Below, piece by piece: positions 35,255 to 43,812 of a stretch of DNA of 64,000 nucleotides. The stretch covers positions 1 through 64,000 of the forward strand of contig NZ_JACIDF010000006.1 of NCBI RefSeq assembly GCF_014196195.1, written 5' to 3'. Below the pieces are notes generated by a model. The model did no database searches and was not told the DNA's origin. It worked only from the letters and a program-made list of their open reading frames with translations. Made by a program: the position numbers and the translations under genes. How positions within the stretch are numbered: the first letter of the stretch is position 1; every line of letters begins with the position of its first letter. The DNA is from Anoxybacteroides rupiense (GTDB taxonomy: Bacteria > Bacillota > Bacilli > Bacillales > Anoxybacillaceae).

Positions 35255-36193
35255 ATGATGAAGATGTATTTGTCAAATGCTAATGGAAAAATTGAAGAAA
35301 TTCATGAGCTTAAAAACGGTTGCTGGATTAAGCTAGTAGCTCCGACGGAAGAAGAGATTCGCTATATCGCTAACCATTTGGACATCCCGATTGATTCGAT
35401 CAAAGACGCCCTCGATGATGAAGAACGTTCGCGTGTCGAAAAGGAAGATAATCATGTGTTAATTATCGTGGATATCCCGATCATTACTCATGATGAAGTG
35501 GATGGCCCTATTTATGAAACGATTCCGATCGGAATGATTATTACGAATACATGCTTTATTACGGTTTGCCTTCAAGAAAATCCGATTTTTGAAGAATTTG
35601 CGAACCACAAAATTAAAAATTTTTACACCTTTATGAAAACGCGTTTTGCTTTGCAAATGCTTTATATGATTTCGACTTACTATTTGCGGTATTTAAAGCA
35701 AATCAACCGCCGCACAAGCGAAATTGAAAAAGAGCTGCATCAATCGATGAAAAATCAGGAGCTGTTCTCGCTGTTAAGCATGGAGAAAAGCTTAGTGTAT
35801 TTCATGACCTCGCTAAAAGCGAATAACATTGTCATGGAACGGCTTATGCGCCTTAATTACTTGCGAATGTATGATGACGATCAAGAGCTGTTGGAGGATG
35901 TGATCATCGAGAATAAGCAAGCGATTGAGATGGCTGAAGTATACAGCAGTATTTTGAGCGGAATGATGGATGCTTTTGCTTCGGTCATTTCTAACAACTT
36001 GAATATTGTGATGAAATTTTTAACAGCTGTGACGATTGTGATTTCACTGCCAACCATGGTTGCCAGCTTCTATGGAATGAACGTCCCAATTCCGTATCAG
36101 CATTCCCCATATGCGTTTATGGTGGCAATGCTTCTGGCCGCTTTGCTATCGAGCATTACCGCCTTTGTTTTTTGGAAAAAGCGATATTTTTAG
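35255..36193 (+). CDS. corA: CorA-family divalent metal transporter
   Basis: 312 residues from ATG 35255 (AAAGGAGGAAG upstream; a GTG two codons earlier is possible). The long N-terminal funnel domain is followed by two C-terminal membrane helices with the signature YGMNVP between them, and the basic end KKRYF. Transports magnesium or cobalt in CorA pentamers. A second CorA gene is at 58626, so each may differ in metal or use. Confidence 0.92.
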   Translation: MMKMYLSNANGKIEEIHELKNGCWIKLVAPTEEEIRYIANHLDIPIDSIKDALDDEERSRVEKEDNHVLIIVDIPIITHDEVDGPIYETIPIGMIITNTCFITVCLQENPIFEEFANHKIKNFYTFMKTRFALQMLYMISTYYLRYLKQINRRTSEIEKELHQSMKNQELFSLLSMEKSLVYFMTSLKANNIVMERLMRLNYLRMYDDDQELLEDVIIENKQAIEMAEVYSSILSGMMDAFASVISNNLNIVMKFLTAVTIVISLPTMVASFYGMNVPIPYQHSPYAFMVAMLLAALLSSITAFVFWKKRYF

Positions 36194-36200
36194 CAAAACA

Positions 36201-36231
36201 AAAACCGCCCTTTTATCAAGGGCGGTTTTTG
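36201..36231 (+). terminator. Bidirectional terminator between corA and DUF502 gene
   Basis: AAAACCGCCCTT pairs with AAGGGCGGTTTT (36218-36229), T-run on each strand. Confidence 0.85.
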
Positions 36232-36256
36232 TTCGGGATTAAAACGATCATTACGG

Positions 36257-36853
36257 CTATTCTACACGCTTTTCCTTGTTTTTGGACGCTGTCATCCCGC
36301 CAGAAAGGATGAATTTCATTGCTTCTTCCGGTTTGACGTTGATCACCTCAATCTGCGCTTTGGGTACGAGGACGGTGATTCCTGCTACTTGAAATGTCTG
36401 CGGAATGTAGACGGCTACGTACTCTTTAAGAGGATGAAAAAGCGATTCCACTTCTTCTGACGTAATAAAACCAATGCATTTTATTTCCGTGTGCGGCAGA
36501 TCGATAAGGACGACCTTTGAAAACGACCGTTTTTCACCAATAAAGGAATAGATTGTATCTTTTAAAACCGAATAAACGGTTTTCATCAGCGGAATGCTTT
36601 CAAGCAGCCGATCGATCAGCTTAATGAGGCGGCCGCTAATATATTGGGTCGATAGCCATCCTAAAACGGTAATGAGAGCAATCGTGCATAAAATGCCGAT
36701 GCCGGGTATGTATGTTTCATGAAGATACGGCTTGACATATTTTCCGAGCAGTCCATCGAAAAAAGTGAATATTTTAATAAACACATAGATGGCCAGCACA
36801 ATTGGAACAACTGTCAATACGCCGTTCATAAAGTTTTTTGCAAGGGTCTTCAT
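36257..36853 (-). CDS. DUF502 family membrane protein
   Basis: 198 residues from ATG 36853, which has GAAAGGAGC upstream; a frame reaching 36913 lacks such a site. Two N-terminal membrane segments (GVLTVVPIVLAIYVFIKIF and GILCTIALITVLGW) are followed by a soluble part with PLMKTVYSVLKDTIYSF and GITVLVPKAQIEVINV. Matches DUF502 in layout and length. Function unknown. Confidence 0.88.
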   Translation of the reverse strand: MKTLAKNFMNGVLTVVPIVLAIYVFIKIFTFFDGLLGKYVKPYLHETYIPGIGILCTIALITVLGWLSTQYISGRLIKLIDRLLESIPLMKTVYSVLKDTIYSFIGEKRSFSKVVLIDLPHTEIKCIGFITSEEVESLFHPLKEYVAVYIPQTFQVAGITVLVPKAQIEVINVKPEEAMKFILSGGMTASKNKEKRVE

Positions 36854-37035
36854 GCGTTTGCTCCTTTCTATGTGATCCTCTATCACCTTATCAAGTTTTC
36901 TCAGAAAAGACAAGGTTTATAAAAACGAACATTTTTATATTTTTTTTATAAAAAGTTCGTATTTATAATTGACGATTCATCTTATCCTTGCTATAGTTAC
37001 AAATGGAAAAAAATGATGCGTTGGAGGACAGGATC

Positions 37036-38475
37036 ATGAAGTCACATTATGACGTTATTGTCGTTGGTGCTGGACCGGCCGGTATTTTTACTTGCTATGA
37101 ATTGACGTTGAAGCGAAAAGAAGCGAAGATTTTGCTCATTGATAAAGGTCACGATATTTATAAGCGGCGCTGCCCGATTCTGGAAAAAAGGATCGAAAAA
37201 TGTCCGCCACCGATGGGAAAAAAAGATTATGCTGGCTGTGTGCCCGCCTGTTCGATCACGAACGGATTTGGCGGTGCAGGGGCGTACTCTGATGGAAAAT
37301 TCAATATTACCAGCGAGTTTGGTGGTTGGATGACGGACTATTTACCCGCTTCGCTTGTGCTCGACTTGATTCATTACGTCGATGAAATTAATTTGCAGCA
37401 CGGTGCCACGTCTACTATTACTGACCCGACGACAGAAAAGGTCAAGGAGATTGAACGGCGCGCGTATGCTGCTGGCTTAAAACTGCTAAGGGCGAACGTT
37501 CGGCATTTAGGAACGGAACAAAATCTCGAGATTTTAAAAAGCATTTATGAATATTTGCGTGAGCGCATTGACATGGCTTTTCAAATAGAAGTAGGGGATA
37601 TCTTAACTGAGAAGCAAAACGAACGCCATACGGTCAAAGGAGTGGTTTTAAGGGACGGAACGTCCGTAATGGCTGAAAAGGTTGTGATTGCTCCGGGACG
37701 TGATGGCTCAGCATGGCTCACCAAAATATTGAAAAAACGCCGTTTGCGCATGCTGAATAATCAAGTGGATATCGGAGTGCGTGTGGAAACTGCCAATATT
37801 GTGATGGAGGAAATTAACGAACATTTATATGAAGGGAAATTTGTTTTCAACACATCGGTCGGTACACAAGTCCGTACATTTTGCAGCAATCCATCAGGTC
37901 ATGTTGTCGTGGAAAACCATTCTGGAACGATGCTGGCGAACGGGCATGCGTATAAAGATCCAAAGTTGGGCAGCAATAATACGAATTTTGCCCTGCTTGT
38001 CTCACATAAATTTTCTGAGCCGTTTGATCAACCAAATGAATACGCTCATAAAATTTCTCGGCTGGCCAATGCTTTATCGAACGGTGGTATCATTGTGCAA
38101 AAATACGGAGATCTTCTAAAAGGAAGACGGTCAACGGAAAAGCGCATCAAAGAAGGATTTATCGAACCGACATTAAAAGAAGCGGTTCCAGGCGATTTAG
38201 GTCTCGTGCTTCCTTACAATACAATGAAAAGCTTAATCGAAATGACGGAAGCGCTGAATCATGTGACACCTGGGCTTGCTTCTGAGCATACTTTGTTTTA
38301 TGGAGTAGAAGCGAAATTTTATTCTGCGCGTCCGAAACTAACCGATCGTTTTGAAACAGAGATTACGGGTCTATATGTTGGAGGAGATGGCGCAGGAATT
38401 ACCCGCGGTCTTGCTCAGGCAGGCGCATGCGGTGTTTGGATTGCCCGCGATATCGCGCAAAAGCTAGCAAAATAG
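37036..38475 (+). CDS. FAD-dependent dehydrogenase (COG2509 type)
   Basis: 479 residues from ATG 37036 (TTGGAGGACA upstream; the earlier ATG at 37003 has none). FAD-binding GAGPAGIFTCYEL near the start. Cys-rich stretch RRCPILEKRIEKCPP...YAGCVPACSITNG, then GGAGAYSDGKFN, which are typical of the uncharacterised COG2509 dehydrogenases. The C-terminal GLYVGGDGAGITRGL closes the flavin site. Substrate unknown. Single gene with its own terminator. Confidence 0.9.
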   Translation: MKSHYDVIVVGAGPAGIFTCYELTLKRKEAKILLIDKGHDIYKRRCPILEKRIEKCPPPMGKKDYAGCVPACSITNGFGGAGAYSDGKFNITSEFGGWMTDYLPASLVLDLIHYVDEINLQHGATSTITDPTTEKVKEIERRAYAAGLKLLRANVRHLGTEQNLEILKSIYEYLRERIDMAFQIEVGDILTEKQNERHTVKGVVLRDGTSVMAEKVVIAPGRDGSAWLTKILKKRRLRMLNNQVDIGVRVETANIVMEEINEHLYEGKFVFNTSVGTQVRTFCSNPSGHVVVENHSGTMLANGHAYKDPKLGSNNTNFALLVSHKFSEPFDQPNEYAHKISRLANALSNGGIIVQKYGDLLKGRRSTEKRIKEGFIEPTLKEAVPGDLGLVLPYNTMKSLIEMTEALNHVTPGLASEHTLFYGVEAKFYSARPKLTDRFETEITGLYVGGDGAGITRGLAQAGACGVWIARDIAQKLAK

Positions 38476-38507
38476 CAGGATAGGCGTACGCCTATCCTGT
38501 TTTTTAT
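38476..38507 (+). terminator. Rho-independent terminator
   Basis: CAGGATAGG-CG and CCTATCCTG pair, then TTTTTT. Confidence 0.9.
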
Positions 38508-38541
38508 GGTGATTTAACGGTATTTCTATTGAACTGGGAAA

Positions 38542-38676
38542 ATGGAACCTCTGCAAAAAACTCACAGTCGCAAGCAAGCTGGTGGCTTACCTTGGTCACA
38601 CCATAGTGCTCACGCGGGGATCTATGTCGACGCATCAAGCTATATTGATAAGCACTACGGGTATTTGTTTTCGTAA
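38542..38676 (+). CDS. Possible 44-aa protein or remnant upstream of bioB
   Basis: The frame MEPLQKTHSRKQAGGLPWSH ends GIYVDASSYIDKHYGYLFS. Its residue usage looks protein-like, but the ribosome-binding site (CTGGGA) is weak and no family is recognised. It could be the end of a decayed gene. The rest of the 38508-38798 gap holds the BirA operator. Confidence 0.3.
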   Translation: MEPLQKTHSRKQAGGLPWSHHSAHAGIYVDASSYIDKHYGYLFS

Positions 38677-38710
38677 ATGGAAAGAATACTCTCGATGAAT
38701 GATTGTATTC

Positions 38711-38747
38711 TTATTGTCAACTTATTTATTAAAAAAGTTGACAATAA
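38711..38747 (+). promoter_or_regulatory. Probable BirA (biotin repressor) operator
   Basis: A perfect 13-base inverted repeat TTATTGTCAACTT (38711-38723) and AAGTTGACAATAA (38735-38747). Counting half-sites TTGTCAAC and GTTGACAA, the gap is 15 bases, the spacing of Firmicute BirA sites (consensus TTGTTAAC-N14-16-GTTAACAA). It lies 50 bases before bioB. Known mechanism: biotinyl-AMP-loaded BirA blocks transcription when biotin is plentiful. Confidence 0.85.
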
Positions 38748-38798
38748 GAACCTTCTACCCTACGATAAATGTAATCGTATGGAAAGGGGAGCGAAAAT

Positions 38799-39791
38799 AT
38801 GAAAAACTGGTTGGAGTTAGCCGATCAAGTGTTGGCTGGATATGAGCTGAACGATGAAGAGGCGCTGGCGCTGTTAGACTGTCCGGATGAACAGCTTCTT
38901 CTTTTATTGCAAGGGGCCTATCATATTCGCTGCGCGTATTTTGGAAATAAAGTGAAGTTAAATATGATTATTAATGCTAAATCTGGATTATGTCCAGAAA
39001 ATTGCGGGTATTGCTCGCAATCCTCGATTTCGACGGCACGTGTCCAACCGTACAAAATGGTAGATAAAGAAACGCTGATTCGCGGAGCGGAGGAAGCTTA
39101 TCGTTTACAGGTAGGTACATACTGCATCGTGGCAAGCGGTCGCGGGCCAAGCGAAAAAGAGATAGATACGGTTGTTTCTGCTGTCAAAGAAATAAAAGAG
39201 CGATTTGGTTTAAAAGTGTGCGCCTGTCTCGGTATTTTAAAACCTCAACAAGCCCTCCGCCTTAAAGAAGCAGGAGTGGATCGCTATAATCATAATATTA
39301 ATACATCGAAAGAGCATCATCCTAAAATTACAACCTCACATACATACGATGATCGTGTACAGACGGTACAAATCGTCAAGCAAGTTGGCATTTCCCCGTG
39401 CTCTGGCGTTATTATTGGCATGAAAGAAACGAAACAGGATGTCGTTGATATGGCCAGAAGTTTAAAGGTGCTAGATGCTGACTCCATTCCGGTGAATTTT
39501 CTGCATGCAATCGACGGCACGCCACTTGCGGGAACGGATGAGTTAGATCCGCGGTACTGTCTAAAGGTACTGGCTCTGTTCCGCTATATCAATCCATCAA
39601 AAGAAATTCGCATCTCCGGCGGACGAGAGGTGAATTTGCGATCACTCCAACCGCTCGGGTTATATGCCGCCAACTCCATTTTTGTCGGGGATTATTTAAC
39701 AACGGCTGGTCAAGAAAAATCGGAGGACTATCGCATGATAGAAGATCTTGGATTTGAAATTGATTTTACTAGTCCCGAGCTTGTTGGTTAG
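38799..39791 (+). CDS. bioB: Biotin synthase
   Basis: 330 residues. The radical-SAM cluster cysteines are C65, C69 and C72 in CPENCGYCSQS, and the auxiliary-cluster region is present (CLGILKP, HNINTSKEHH, and Arg in EIRISGGREVNL). Inserts sulfur into dethiobiotin. GGAAAGGGGAG precedes the ATG. It stands alone here; no bioA, bioD, bioF or bioW is next to it, although the operator above ties it to biotin control. Confidence 0.95.
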   Translation: MKNWLELADQVLAGYELNDEEALALLDCPDEQLLLLLQGAYHIRCAYFGNKVKLNMIINAKSGLCPENCGYCSQSSISTARVQPYKMVDKETLIRGAEEAYRLQVGTYCIVASGRGPSEKEIDTVVSAVKEIKERFGLKVCACLGILKPQQALRLKEAGVDRYNHNINTSKEHHPKITTSHTYDDRVQTVQIVKQVGISPCSGVIIGMKETKQDVVDMARSLKVLDADSIPVNFLHAIDGTPLAGTDELDPRYCLKVLALFRYINPSKEIRISGGREVNLRSLQPLGLYAANSIFVGDYLTTAGQEKSEDYRMIEDLGFEIDFTSPELVG

Positions 39792-39837
39792 CCTGATGCC
39801 GCTGACTTCGATAATGAGGGCAGCTTAGACTGTTAAC

Positions 39838-39935
39838 GAACGCTTTCATTCTGCGTCACTGGCCTCGCTTATCCGCTCATGAACGTCTTTTGTTCGATTC
39901 GTTGTCTTCACTCAGCCGCGTTCCTTGTTTGCTTC
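39838..39935. repeat. Dispersed non-coding repeat, copy 1
   Basis: AACGCTTTCATTCTGCGTCA ... GATGAACGTCTT-like ... CTCAGCCGCGTTCCTTG aligns with 52497-52592 at roughly three-quarters identity with one 9-base and one 2-base gap. Neither copy is coding. It occupies the 290-base gap between bioB and the next gene, where I see nothing else. Confidence 0.6.
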
Positions 39936-40081
39936 AGTCTCAGGGGAAATCAACACCATGAATGGAGGTTATAGACAGAGGCCCTTTTGACTTTGTCTAT
40001 CACCTTCGTTGCCGTTTGATGAATCAAAACGGAAAAAGTGAACGACAATAAAAAAGAATGACATCCTAGGGAAGTGAAACG

Positions 40082-41002
40082 ATGAAGGACTATGAATGCA
40101 TTATTATTGGCGGAGGAATTGCTGGGCTGCAGGCTGCCATCCAATTAGGCCGTTATCATCATCGCGTTCTTGTTATAGATGCTCAGAATGGCCGTTCCAC
40201 ACTGTGCCGAGCTTATCACAACTTGCTTGGCTGGCCGGATGGAGTCAGCGGTGAACAGCTGCGATCAAGCGGAAGGCAGCAGGCAGAACGGCTGAACGTT
40301 CACTTCGTAGACGACGAAATTGTCACTGCTTCCAAGGAGGAGGAACAATTTCAGCTTATGGGCAAAAGTGGACGACGGTACGAAGCAAAACGGATTTTAT
40401 TGGCGACGGGAATAAAGGATCGTATTCCTCCGATTCCTAATCTGATTCCTTGTTTAGGGACGAGCGTTTACGTGTGCCCGGATTGTGATGGATATGAGGT
40501 GACCGATAAGAGGGTGATTGTACTTGGTGCCGGAATGGCAGGGGCCAATATGGCGTTGACACTCCTCTATTGGACGAAAGAAATCACTTATATCAATCAT
40601 GATGGTGAGGATGTGGCTCCAGAGCTAAAGAGAAAGCTGCAAGAACAAAATATTCGCTATGTACGCGAACCGATTGAAGCAGTGTTGGTGAAGGACGGTC
40701 CGCTTTTCGGCGGTGTCCGTCTGCAAAACGGCACTGTGATTGCAGGAGAGCGCGGATTTATTGCTTTTGGAAATAATCAGGTGAATACAAATTTAGCCAA
40801 ACAGCTTGGAGTAGAAAGGTTGGAAAATCGGCACATTCCGACAGACGCGAGAACGAAACAGACAAATGTCCCCAATGTATGGGCTGCTGGCGATATCGGA
40901 GTTCATTCGGAGCAAGTAGCGATTGCTATGGGGGAGGGGGTTCAAGCGGCGATTTGGATTCATAAAAGCATTATGGCAGAAAAAAACGCGAGCCTTAGGT
41001 GA
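40082..41002 (+). CDS. NAD(P)/FAD-dependent oxidoreductase, thioredoxin-reductase-like
   Basis: 306 residues. FAD motif IIIGGGIAGLQAA, second nucleotide motif VIVLGAGMAGANMA and C-terminal AAGDIGVHSEQVAIAMGEG. VCPDCDGYEV supplies a CxxC at the position of the thioredoxin reductase redox pair, with CPDC in place of CATC. So it is a low-molecular-weight dithiol reductase homologue; its partner is unknown. Starts at ATG 40082 after AGGGAAGTG. It lies just ahead of the lysine cluster but has its own terminator overlapping its end. Confidence 0.85.
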   Translation: MKDYECIIIGGGIAGLQAAIQLGRYHHRVLVIDAQNGRSTLCRAYHNLLGWPDGVSGEQLRSSGRQQAERLNVHFVDDEIVTASKEEEQFQLMGKSGRRYEAKRILLATGIKDRIPPIPNLIPCLGTSVYVCPDCDGYEVTDKRVIVLGAGMAGANMALTLLYWTKEITYINHDGEDVAPELKRKLQEQNIRYVREPIEAVLVKDGPLFGGVRLQNGTVIAGERGFIAFGNNQVNTNLAKQLGVERLENRHIPTDARTKQTNVPNVWAAGDIGVHSEQVAIAMGEGVQAAIWIHKSIMAEKNASLR

Positions 41003-41018
41003 AAGGCTCGCGTTTTTA
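40982..41018 (+). terminator. Terminator overlapping the end of the oxidoreductase gene
   Basis: AAAAACGCGAGCC pairs perfectly with GGCTCGCGTTTTT (41005-41017); the stop codon lies in the loop side. Confidence 0.9.
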
Positions 41019-41106
41019 CATGATGTAGCGCCGAGCATTTCTTTTCATGAAAAAGTTTTGATTCGCATAATATCTCAATACAGAGACAGAAAAGGGGGAA
41101 GCAGCT

Positions 41107-42474
41107 GTGGTGCCTACATATTTGATTAAACCGCATCTCCAGCGCCACTATCCGACCGTGCAGTACGCCAAAGGAATCTATGTGTATGATACGAATGGAA
41201 AAAAATATGTAGACGGCTGTTCGGGGGCCGTGACAGCCAATCTCGGGCATGGTGTTCCAGAAATTATTGAAGCGATGAAGGAACAGGCGAATAAAGTATC
41301 GTTTGTATACCGTTCCCAATTTACAAGCGAAACGGCTGAAAAGCTTGCCGAAACGTTAAATGAGCGCATTGGCGGCGAAACTCGCTATTGGACGTTTCTT
41401 GTCAACAGCGGATCTGAAGCGACAGAAACGGCTATGAAAATCGCCATTCAATATTGGCAAGAGAAAGGAAAAAAGGGAAAAAATAAAATTTTATCACGTT
41501 GGCTTAGCTACCATGGCATTACGCTCGGAGCACTTTCCATGTCTGGGCATACAGCAAGAAGAGAGCGTTTTGTTCCTTTGCTCGAAGATTTTCCAAATGT
41601 GCCTCCTCCATATTGTTATCGTTGTCCCTATCAGTTAACTTGGCCATCGTGTCAATGGCGCTGTGCCGATGAATTGGAGGAAGCGATTATTCGCATCGGT
41701 GCCGAGCACATTGCTGCTTTTATTGCTGAACCGATTATCGGAGCAGCAGGCGCGGCGCTAACTCCGCCAGAAGGGTATTATGAACACATTCAAGCGATTT
41801 GCCGTCGCCATGAGATTTTATTTATTGCCGATGAAGTCATGACAGGGCTTGGCCGGACAGGAAAAATGATGGGGCTTGACCATTGGCAGGCAAAGGCGGA
41901 CATTATTGCGCTTGGAAAAGGATTGGGGGCTGGATATACGCCAATTGCTGCTACGCTTGTCAGCGAGCACGTGATTGAGCCGATTAGAAATGGGTCAGGA
42001 GTGGTGATGAGCGGACATACGTTAAGCGCAAATCCGCTTTCAGCTGCTGTTGCTTTGGCTGTGCTTCAATATATTGATCAGCATCGTTTAGTTCAAAAAG
42101 CAGAGGAGATTGGGAGCGATTTATTTACGAAGCTATGCCGTTTGCAGCAGAAGTTTTCATGGATTGGCGACATCCGCGGCAAAGGATTAATGCTTGGAAT
42201 CGAGTTCACCGTTCCCGATACCAAAACAATGATGCCCAATAAATGGGCATTTACGGATATTGTTGTGACGAAGGCCCAAGAAAATGGCTTGCTTGTGTAT
42301 CCGTCTGCTGCGGGAAATGGAAAAGATGGAGCAGCGATCATCATTGCTCCACCGCTCACGATTGAGCGCGCACAACTCGATGAATTAGTAAGTTTGCTAG
42401 AGGAAGCCTTTCATCATATTGAAAAGCATTTTCCAATGAAAGGGAATGGTCGCAATGATGGTAGCCGGAAATGA
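41107..42474 (+). CDS. yodT: Class III aminotransferase (YodT-like)
   Basis: 455 residues starting with two GTG codons after AAAGGGGGAAG; either may be used. PLP-binding Lys271 in IALGKGLGAGYTP, and NSGSEATETAMKIA for cofactor phosphate. First gene of the yodT-yodS-yodR-yodQ-yodP-kamA row, known in B. subtilis to be expressed in the mother cell under sigma E; upstream CATAATAT at 41067 resembles a sigma E -10 box. Probably transaminates a lysine-derived intermediate. It also carries a short Cys insertion (YCYRCPYQLTWPSCQWRC). Confidence 0.9.
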   Translation: MVPTYLIKPHLQRHYPTVQYAKGIYVYDTNGKKYVDGCSGAVTANLGHGVPEIIEAMKEQANKVSFVYRSQFTSETAEKLAETLNERIGGETRYWTFLVNSGSEATETAMKIAIQYWQEKGKKGKNKILSRWLSYHGITLGALSMSGHTARRERFVPLLEDFPNVPPPYCYRCPYQLTWPSCQWRCADELEEAIIRIGAEHIAAFIAEPIIGAAGAALTPPEGYYEHIQAICRRHEILFIADEVMTGLGRTGKMMGLDHWQAKADIIALGKGLGAGYTPIAATLVSEHVIEPIRNGSGVVMSGHTLSANPLSAAVALAVLQYIDQHRLVQKAEEIGSDLFTKLCRLQQKFSWIGDIRGKGLMLGIEFTVPDTKTMMPNKWAFTDIVVTKAQENGLLVYPSAAGNGKDGAAIIIAPPLTIERAQLDELVSLLEEAFHHIEKHFPMKGNGRNDGSRK

Positions 42475-43156
42475 GTATGGCAAAATCGTTTCTATTGAAT
42501 ATGCGATTGACAAAGTAATGGACGGCTGCACCTTGATGGTTGGCGGGTTTGGCGGTGTTGGTTCGCCTCCCACGCTGCTTCAGGAGGTGTTTGACAAAGG
42601 AGTGGAGCAGCTGACGCTCATCTGTAACGATACAGCCTTTCCTCATATCGGGGTTGGTCCACTTGTGAAAGAAGGAAGAGTAAAAAAAGCAATTGTTTCG
42701 CATATCGGCTCCAATCCGATTGCGGGTTCCTTATTTCAAGAAGGGAAGATGGAGGTAGAGTTTTCTCCGCAAGGAATTCTGATCGAACGAATTCGCGCCG
42801 GAGGAGCTGGATTAGGAGGAATCCTTGTGGATATTGGCATGGATCATGAATGGTTGTCAAAAGGGAAGCCAATCGTTGAAGTAGATGGAAAGCGCTTTCT
42901 TTTGGAGCGTCCGTTGACAGCGGATGTATCGCTTGTATATGCGAAAAAAGCAGATCCTTTCGGCAATCTAGTATATGGCAAAAGTGCACGCAATACAAAT
43001 CCGCTTGTCGCGATGGCCGGAAATATAACCATTGCTGAAGTTGGAGAGATTGTGCCGCTTGGCGAACTGAATCCGGAGGAAATTGTAACGCCAGGGATTT
43101 TTGTTCACTATATTGTGAAAAGCAGAGGAGTGAATTGGAAGTGGGCATGGGAATAA
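42455..43156 (+). CDS. yodS: 3-oxoacid CoA-transferase subunit A (YodS-like)
   Basis: 233 residues from ATG 42455, 9 bases after AAAGGGA; ATG 42446 abuts that site. VGGFGGVGSPPTLLQ is the subunit A signature, and ERIRAGGAGLGGI is also typical. Forms a heteromer with the next gene product and moves CoA between acids. Overlaps yodT by 20 bases and yodR by 22, a tightly coupled operon. Confidence 0.92.
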   Translation: MMVAGNEYGKIVSIEYAIDKVMDGCTLMVGGFGGVGSPPTLLQEVFDKGVEQLTLICNDTAFPHIGVGPLVKEGRVKKAIVSHIGSNPIAGSLFQEGKMEVEFSPQGILIERIRAGGAGLGGILVDIGMDHEWLSKGKPIVEVDGKRFLLERPLTADVSLVYAKKADPFGNLVYGKSARNTNPLVAMAGNITIAEVGEIVPLGELNPEEIVTPGIFVHYIVKSRGVNWKWAWE

Positions 43157-43797
43157 GGGAGCGTATCGCCAAACGGGCTGCGAAAGAACTCAAGGATGGA
43201 ATGATCGTCAATCTTGGCATCGGTATTCCGTCACTTATTCCTAATTTTTTGCCGAAAGGGATGCGCATTATGTTTCAGGCGGAAAACGGCATTTTGGGCA
43301 TGGGGGAAAGTCCGGACAAAGGCAAAGAGGATGCAAACCTTTGCAACGCTGCCGGCTATCCGGTCACGATTGTCGATGGAGCTTCTTATTTTGACAGTGC
43401 TACCGCTTTTGCCATGATTCGAAAGGGATTGATTGATGTTACAGTTCTCGGAGGATTGCAGGTAAGTGAACAAGGAGATTTAGCGAATTGGATGGTTCCG
43501 GGGAAACGTGTTCCGGGAGTTGGCGGAGGAATGGAACTGGCTCAAAAAACGAAAAAAGTGATTGTGGTGATGAGCCATGTTAGTAAAGATGGCGAGCCCA
43601 AAATTGTGACGGAATGCTCTTTACCGCTGACAGCTAGGCAATGCGTCCATTTGATTATTACGGATCAAGCGGTTATTGAAGTGACAAAAGAAGGGCTATT
43701 GTTAACAGAAGTGATGGCTCCGTATAATGTGGAAGATGTAGTGGCCAATACGGGAGCGTTTCTTCAGATTGCTCCGTCTCTTAAACGAATCGAATAA
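43135..43797 (+). CDS. yodR: 3-oxoacid CoA-transferase subunit B (YodR-like)
   Basis: Up to 220 residues. Possible starts are TTG 43135, GTG 43141 and ATG 43147 after GAGGAG; the choice is open. FQAENGILGMGE contains the catalytic Glu that forms the acyl-CoA thioester, and NLGIGIPSLIPNFLP is the subunit B N-terminal signature. Partner of the upstream subunit A. Likely acts on acetoacetate-like products of lysine breakdown. Confidence 0.92.
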   Translation: MEVGMGIRERIAKRAAKELKDGMIVNLGIGIPSLIPNFLPKGMRIMFQAENGILGMGESPDKGKEDANLCNAAGYPVTIVDGASYFDSATAFAMIRKGLIDVTVLGGLQVSEQGDLANWMVPGKRVPGVGGGMELAQKTKKVIVVMSHVSKDGEPKIVTECSLPLTARQCVHLIITDQAVIEVTKEGLLLTEVMAPYNVEDVVANTGAFLQIAPSLKRIE

Positions 43798-43812
43798 AAA
43801 AGAGGTGAAAGA

